Below, in pieces: positions 14,825 through 19,117 of a stretch of DNA of 19,117 bases; position 1 is the stretch's first letter; each line of letters begins with the position of its first letter. A model generated the notes under the pieces. It did no database searches. It worked only from the letters and a program-made list of their open reading frames with translations, and was not told the origin of the DNA. The DNA comes from Flavobacteriaceae bacterium (GTDB taxonomy: Bacteria > Bacteroidota > Bacteroidia > Flavobacteriales > Flavobacteriaceae): contig JAQWYU010000025.1 in NCBI GenBank assembly GCA_029253805.1, positions 1 to 19,117 on the forward strand, in the 5' to 3' direction. Both the position numbers and the translations under genes were made by a program.

Positions 14825-16972
14825 CTAATAGAATGAAGCTCTATTGTCTTCAATATCAGCAGCGTCTTTTAGAGCTGCATAAAGTTTAGTATTTACTGCA
14901 TTTGATTTTGCTAGTCCGATTCGGTTGGCTGCAGCCTGGTAATTAGGTAGCTCATCAGCAGGAGTGAATTTTGTTAATTGAACAGCATAAATTCCGTTAG
15001 TGCCAACGATTAATTTCGAAGTACTTCCTTCACTCAATCCAAAAGCTGTTCCAATTACTAAAGGTTCTCTACCGGCTCCAGAAAGAGTTGGGTTCTTCAT
15101 GTTCACTGCAAGTGCTGATTTCACTGTTTGATTCTCATCAGATGCAATTGCATTTAGAGTAGTCGCTGAGATACGTTTTTTTATTATAGCAGCTTTCTTT
15201 TCTTTTCTTATTTCTGGGAGTGCGGTAACTGAGGCTTTTTCAAGATTCATTAATCCTTTTTTGTTTACTGCTGTAATTTTAGCAACAACAAAACCGCCAC
15301 CTGAGACATTGAAACTTTTAAAGTCGCCTACTTTTACTCCATCCTCATGAGACCATCTGACAATAGCTCTTTGCATTCCAATTCCTGGAATTGATTCATC
15401 TAGTAGTTTAATACTACTTACTGGCATAGTTTTATAGTCACCCTCTAAAGCTACCTGATTAAAATCAGCATCAGCAATCGCAATTTCAAATTTAGACTTG
15501 TTTTTAAATACATCATCAATTGTTTGAACTGACGGCTCGATTTCCTGAACTATAGTTGCCATTTTATAAGCCTGTTTTTTAGATCCTTGGCTTAAAATTT
15601 CTATCACATGGTATCCAAAGTCTGTTTTCACAACTCCTAAACTTCCTTTAGGATTTTCAAATGAATACGCTTTAAATTCATCAGCAAATGCGTCAGTGTA
15701 AGCAAATTGAATTTCACCATTTTTTTCGTTACTTGCCTTGTCAGATGATAATTCTAGTAAACTCTTAAACTTTGATCTGTTTGATTTTAGTATTTTGTAA
15801 ATACTATCTGCTTGTGTTTTGGCTTCAGCATCAGTTGCAGTAACAGATGCATCAGCGCGAATTCCACCAACATAAGGAACTAAAATATGACGAACTTTTG
15901 CAGAATCAGCTATCATTTTCTTAGCGATTAATTTTGAAATCTGATATGTAGAACCATCTTTATATGGCCCATGTATTTCATTAAACTCAAGACTTTTAAT
16001 TTTTTCCACTTCCGCCTTAGGAAGACTGGATTCAAATAGATAAGAATCAGTGTATTTAACTGATGAATTTGCATTAACAAAAGATTGGATATCCTTGGTG
16101 TTTCTAAATCCAATTAAAGTTTCATTGGCTTTGGCGGCTTCATTAAACTCTAGCTTATCATCAATAAGAGACGACAATTCTAACTGAATGGACTTTTCAT
16201 CCTCCAAAGATGCTTCCTCCTTAAAATGAACATACACCAAATCTCTAGAGGCTTCAACTTCGTACTTTCTAGGATGGTTATTGATATAAGTTTTAATGTC
16301 AGATTTATCAACATTAACAATACTGTCTGGTATGGATGAAAAAGGGATTTGGACGTATTTCAAATCTACTTTATCATTTTCAAGTTGATAGTCTAATTCT
16401 CCTTCTGTTAAAGTTCCAATCACACCAGCCTTGACAAGATTGAAGTATGTTTGTTGAACCCCTGTTTGAGAGATTTTTTGTTCAAAATCGGTCCAAGCCT
16501 TATAATTGACAGGACTTCCATTTAAGGTTGTAGTTTCTGGAGCAATGGCTTTTAAATTAATTATAAACTCATTCAACTTAGCTTCATCAAATAGGCCTGC
16601 TTCATTTTTAAATTCTTCAAAAGAAGCTAAATTTTGCTTTAACAATTGACGCATTAAGTCTCTTTCAACAGTAATTCCGACAGCATCATATTGAGATTGC
16701 ATGACCTTATTTCTTACTTCAATATCCCAAACACGATTCATTGCTTGGGTGTTGGTAACAGAACCACCTGATTGACGCTGAATACTTTCAACCTGGTTCA
16801 TAAAAGCTCCCCTTTCGATGTCATTTCCGTTTACCGTAGCTACTATATTTTGTGATTTATCAGATGCTCCCATGTTTGTGAATATATCTCCAATTATGAA
16901 TGAAAATAGTGCAAGAGCGATAATAATAATTAAGAATATAGAACGTTGTCTGATTTTATTTAAAACTGCCAT
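14825..16972 (-). CDS. PpiD-like membrane-anchored peptidyl-prolyl cis-trans isomerase
   Basis: Envelope folding factor of the SurA/PpiD group, 715 residues. A short basic N-terminus (MAVLNKIRQRS) precedes one transmembrane anchor at about 11-31, leaving the rest in the periplasm. A SurA_N-like chaperone region spans about 40-190 (IVATVNGNDIERGAF, and repeated RNKVMQSQYDAVGITV-type helices). A parvulin (rotamase) domain runs from about 355 to 460, opening with AKVRHILVPYVGG and closing with KTDFGYHVIEI, and a further periplasmic region of about 250 residues forms the C-terminus. The overall plan, anchor plus a parvulin flanked by chaperone segments, matches PpiD, which assists newly exported proteins at the Sec translocon. 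It lies 102 bases downstream of the CNNM-type gene on the same strand. That gap could hold its own promoter, but I see no exact TAnnTTTG box in it. Confidence 0.92.
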   Translation of the reverse strand: MAVLNKIRQRSIFLIIIIALALFSFIIGDIFTNMGASDKSQNIVATVNGNDIERGAFMNQVESIQRQSGGSVTNTQAMNRVWDIEVRNKVMQSQYDAVGITVERDLMRQLLKQNLASFEEFKNEAGLFDEAKLNEFIINLKAIAPETTTLNGSPVNYKAWTDFEQKISQTGVQQTYFNLVKAGVIGTLTEGELDYQLENDKVDLKYVQIPFSSIPDSIVNVDKSDIKTYINNHPRKYEVEASRDLVYVHFKEEASLEDEKSIQLELSSLIDDKLEFNEAAKANETLIGFRNTKDIQSFVNANSSVKYTDSYLFESSLPKAEVEKIKSLEFNEIHGPYKDGSTYQISKLIAKKMIADSAKVRHILVPYVGGIRADASVTATDAEAKTQADSIYKILKSNRSKFKSLLELSSDKASNEKNGEIQFAYTDAFADEFKAYSFENPKGSLGVVKTDFGYHVIEILSQGSKKQAYKMATIVQEIEPSVQTIDDVFKNKSKFEIAIADADFNQVALEGDYKTMPVSSIKLLDESIPGIGMQRAIVRWSHEDGVKVGDFKSFNVSGGGFVVAKITAVNKKGLMNLEKASVTALPEIRKEKKAAIIKKRISATTLNAIASDENQTVKSALAVNMKNPTLSGAGREPLVIGTAFGLSEGSTSKLIVGTNGIYAVQLTKFTPADELPNYQAAANRIGLAKSNAVNTKLYAALKDAADIEDNRASFY

Positions 16973-17074
16973 TTGTAGTAGGTATTATTTTTTCAATATA
17001 GTTGACGAAAATACCAATTTCTTTGAAATAATGAAAGGAGAAAAGAATATAATTCAAAGCAATTTCCTGATTTA

Positions 17075-18361
17075 TTACTGTTGAACAATTTTAAGATTAA
17101 TTAATTCAATTTTAGTATTGGAAACTTCGCTGATAATGAAATGAAAACGACCAATAATAATTTCTTGGTCTTTTTTTGGAATTTGTTCAGTATGATTAAC
17201 AATAAAGCCTCCCAAAGTTTCATAGTTTTCATTTTCAGGAATCTGAATCTTATAAGTTTCGTTCAAGTAATCCACATCTAAACGTGCAGAAAAAATAAAA
17301 TTATTTTCGTCGATTTTTTCTTCAGTTAGCTCAATTGTATCATGTTCATCTTCAATCTCTCCTACTAATTCTTCAATGATGTCTTCCACTGTTATGATTC
17401 CAGACGTTCCACCATACTCGTCTAAGACTACAGCTAAACTTTTTCGCTTTTTTGTTAATACGTTAAGCACATCTTTAACAAACATAGTTTCAGGAACATA
17501 CTCAACGGGGCGTAGAATAGACTTAATTTTTTTAGGATGTTTAAACAAATCAAAGGAATGTACATAACCCAAAATATCATCAATAGTATTATTGTATACT
17601 AATATTTTAGAATATCCCGTCTGAGTAAAATATTCGTTTAAACTTTTAATTGATTCATGAATCTCAACAGCTGTCAACTCGGCTCTAGGAACCATTACCT
17701 CTCTTGACTTTAGTTCTGAGAAATCGAGTGCATTTCGAAATATCTGAATTTCACTATCAACTGAGTCATTAATATCCACAGATTCCATTTGCTCACTTAT
17801 GTAATTTCCAAGTTCAACTTTTGAAAATACTAATTGAGTATGATCTCCGTCAGATTTAAATAAAAATTTTAGGATTAAATCAGTAATCCAAATAATAAAA
17901 CTAGAAATTAAAGAGAATAATAAATAAAAGAAATATGCAGGGAAAGAAAATAGTTTGAGTAGAGAATTTGCATATATCTGAAAGAAAACTTTTGGCAAAA
18001 ACTCGGCTGTAACTAATATAATAAGTGTAGAAATTAAAGTTTGGGTAAGTAATGACAACTCAACAAAAAGATAATGTACTATTGGGTTTAAAGTTGTTAA
18101 ATAATCTGCAAAATATGTCACTAATAAATCACCCATGTATAAACCATAGACAACTAAAGCTATGTTATTTCCAATTAGCATAGTTGCTATAAACTTTGAG
18201 GGCTTAGATGTTATTTTAGCTAATAGTTTAGATAATAAACCTTTCTGTTTTTTTTCAATTTCAATATGAATTTTATTGGCAGAAACGTAAGCAATTTCCA
18301 TTCCTGAAAAAAAAGCGGAAAAAAAGAGACTCGTAATAATTATAATTAAATCTGTAGTCAT
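17075..18361 (-). CDS. CNNM/CorC (hemolysin-like) family transporter with CBS pair
   Basis: Inner-membrane protein of 428 residues with the three-part CorC/CNNM plan. An N-terminal CNNM (DUF21) membrane domain, about 1-190, contains FFSGMEIAYVSANKIHIE and the conserved TAEFLPK. A CBS-domain pair at about 210-335 includes REVMVPRAELTAVE, ILGYVHSFDLF and VVLDEYGGTSGIITVEDIIEELVGEIEDEHD. A CorC_HlyC transporter-associated domain at about 350-425 includes ETLGGFIV. Members are linked to Mg2+ (and other divalent cation) export, with the CBS pair sensing nucleotides; the old name hemolysin is misleading. The same architecture occurs in the gliding protein GldE, but no gldD is nearby, so I do not use that name. 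The gene starts 2 bases after the stop of a 63-residue membrane protein and is probably co-transcribed with it and lptC. Confidence 0.93.
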   Translation of the reverse strand: MTTDLIIIITSLFFSAFFSGMEIAYVSANKIHIEIEKKQKGLLSKLLAKITSKPSKFIATMLIGNNIALVVYGLYMGDLLVTYFADYLTTLNPIVHYLFVELSLLTQTLISTLIILVTAEFLPKVFFQIYANSLLKLFSFPAYFFYLLFSLISSFIIWITDLILKFLFKSDGDHTQLVFSKVELGNYISEQMESVDINDSVDSEIQIFRNALDFSELKSREVMVPRAELTAVEIHESIKSLNEYFTQTGYSKILVYNNTIDDILGYVHSFDLFKHPKKIKSILRPVEYVPETMFVKDVLNVLTKKRKSLAVVLDEYGGTSGIITVEDIIEELVGEIEDEHDTIELTEEKIDENNFIFSARLDVDYLNETYKIQIPENENYETLGGFIVNHTEQIPKKDQEIIIGRFHFIISEVSNTKIELINLKIVQQ

Positions 18362-18363
18362 GG

Positions 18364-18555
18364 TTATAATTTGCCACGATCTTGAAAACGCTTTCTGAAT
18401 TTCTTTCGAAAGAAAAACATAAAAACGGCAAGAACAGCAAAAAAGAGAGATATGTAAGCGGAATTTTTGTCACTACCCCATTTATTATACATGTCAAATA
18501 AAAACAGAATTGCAAATCCTAAATAAAAATATTGTAAAAAAGATAGTAATTTCAT
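18364..18555 (-). CDS. Small two-helix membrane protein between lptC and the CNNM gene
   Basis: A 63-residue protein with two predicted transmembrane helices, about 5-21 and 33-48, joined by a short polar loop (NKWGSDKNSAY), and ending in a strongly basic tail (RKKFRKRFQDRGKL) that should be cytoplasmic. No known domain or catalytic motif is visible. The case for a real gene is context and shape: it fills the space between lptC and the CNNM gene on the same strand, 46 bases after lptC and 2 bases before the CNNM start, and it has a coherent N-in/C-in hairpin. An overlapping 80-residue frame covering the same DNA lacks these properties. Function unknown. Confidence 0.72.
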   Translation of the reverse strand: MKLLSFLQYFYLGFAILFLFDMYNKWGSDKNSAYISLFFAVLAVFMFFFRKKFRKRFQDRGKL

Positions 18556-18601
18556 TAAAAGTTAGTTTTGCTTGATTTTAACGCACAAGTAAATATACAA
18601 A

Positions 18602-19117
18602 TTAATCATCAACAAAAATTCGACCTGTGACCTCAATAACTTGAGCATTTGTAACGTCTTTATTCGAATCAAATCCGTTACCATTAGTCAGATAATCTAT
18701 GGTGCGAAATTTTACAGGAGAGTTAGTGAATAACCATTCTTTTTCTTGGTCATAATAAAGTTGATCTGTAAATAACGTGTCGTTGGTTGCTGTTGTTAGA
18801 ACAACATTTCCCCTAAGGTCAATCAAATCTGTTTGACTGTAAACCACAGCACGATCGGCAATAACCGTGTTTTTGTCTTGATTATTGTCAAATAGAGTTA
18901 AATTGATTCCATTTGGAAATTCATAATAAGGAAATTTATTATTTGTAAAATTATACATTTTGGGACTTACTAAAATTGAGGTAAGACGACCAGAATCTGT
19001 GTATTTAGTATTAATATTTTCTGCTATCGATAAAGGACCATAAGAGCCAACGTTTAAATCTTGAACTTCTTTTAATGAATTATTACAGGAAAAAACTACC
19101 ATCGCCAAGAAAATAGT
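18602..19117 (-). CDS. lptC: LPS export periplasmic protein LptC (5' end beyond window)
   Basis: Component of the Lpt bridge that carries lipopolysaccharide from the LptBFG ABC transporter towards LptA and the outer membrane. The visible 171 residues end at a TAA (18602-18604). The frame is open to the window edge. There is a TTG codon at 19106-19108 and an ATG at 19100-19102, but upstream codons continue the hydrophobic core (TIFLAMVVFSCNN), so these residues are inside a signal peptide and the true start lies outside. V-F-S-C forms a lipobox, so this LptC is a predicted lipoprotein rather than having the uncleaved anchor of E. coli LptC; this form is common in Bacteroidota. The body is a run of short beta strands typical of the LptC jellyroll (MYNFTNNKFPYYEFPNGINL, VIADRAVVYSQTDLIDLRGNV, LFTDQLYYDQEKEWLFTN, TGNGFDSN-like). 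It leads the minus-strand cluster seen here. Confidence 0.87.
   Translation of the reverse strand, partial: TIFLAMVVFSCNNSLKEVQDLNVGSYGPLSIAENINTKYTDSGRLTSILVSPKMYNFTNNKFPYYEFPNGINLTLFDNNQDKNTVIADRAVVYSQTDLIDLRGNVVLTTATNDTLFTDQLYYDQEKEWLFTNSPVKFRTIDYLTNGNGFDSNKDVTNAQVIEVTGRIFVDD

Noticed and set aside
16973..17074. Promoter for the PpiD-like gene in the 102-base gap
   Set aside because: Only imperfect boxes (for example TATATTG) are present on the minus strand, which is expected by chance in AT-rich DNA.
16818..17084. An 88-codon plus-strand frame covering the start of the PpiD-like gene and the gap upstream of it
   Set aside because: Most of it is antisense to the signal anchor and early chaperone region; the peptide has no coherent features and no promoter-like box.
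17075..18361. Naming the CNNM/CorC protein GldE (gliding motility)
   Set aside because: The domain plan is shared with GldE, but no gldD or other gliding gene is adjacent, and the lptC/PpiD context points to a general CNNM-type transporter.
18273..18515. An 80-codon minus-strand frame overlapping the small membrane protein and the CNNM start
   Set aside because: It runs in a different frame across two better-supported genes and would overlap the conserved CNNM N-terminus.
1..19117. Mobile element, CRISPR array, toxin-antitoxin pair or defence island
   Set aside because: I found no transposase, integrase, regularly spaced repeats, phage genes or unusual composition; all genes belong to ordinary housekeeping or envelope families.

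Overview
The window is AT-rich and densely coded. It looks like core chromosome of a member of the Bacteroidota, most likely class Flavobacteriia. The evidence is the combination of gene families: a Prc-type protease, DUF4136 and LptC lipoproteins, a class II HMG-CoA reductase next to a GHMP kinase of the GYDIA type, tandem POT transporters beside dipeptidyl peptidase IV, and LpxB, which indicates a Gram-negative outer membrane. Two gene starts are also preceded by TAnnTTTG boxes, the -7 element of the Bacteroidota primary sigma factor, and Shine-Dalgarno sequences are not evident. This placement is inferred from gene content only. I see no tRNA, rRNA, CRISPR array, insertion sequence, phage gene or integration scar. 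No stretch longer than about 300 bases lacks a gene; the longest gaps are about 150 bases or less.

Layout. (1) 1-654, plus strand: the 3' end of an unidentified gene, then a DUF4136 lipoprotein. (2) 656-3877, minus strand: a Prc/Tsp-type periplasmic protease followed by an OppC/DppC-type ABC permease that has no partner subunits in the window. (3) 4032-6207, plus strand: surE, a small three-helix membrane protein and lpxB, tightly packed and probably co-translated. (4) 6294-12429, minus strand: dipeptidyl peptidase IV, two POT di/tripeptide transporters and a secreted thioredoxin-fold protein, forming a likely peptide-use operon. (5) 12580-14774, plus strand: class II HMG-CoA reductase and a GYDIA GHMP kinase, overlapping by one base, a mevalonate-pathway pair. 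It ends at a strong bidirectional terminator (14773-14810). (6) 14825-19117, minus strand: lptC (cut by the window edge), a 63-residue membrane protein, a CNNM/CorC-type transporter and a PpiD-like membrane-anchored peptidyl-prolyl isomerase.

How the genes work together. The main themes are cell-envelope construction and quality control (LpxB, LptC, PpiD-like, Prc, SurE-linked membrane protein), peptide capture (DPP IV trims dipeptides outside the inner membrane and the POT carriers import them), and isoprenoid supply through mevalonate. All genes inside the window are intact, with no frameshifts; two are cut only by the window edges. Three starts (prc, surE, dpp4) are placed at internal ATGs downstream of the longest open frame, because the signal peptide or family N-terminus begins there and, for surE, because a promoter overlaps the upstream ATG.

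Nothing here amounts to a clearly new system. The best leads are an apparent two-helix insertion in one POT transporter, the uncharacterised small membrane proteins fixed between lipid A/LPS genes, the functionally unassigned GYDIA kinase, and the orphan ABC permease with a large periplasmic insert.
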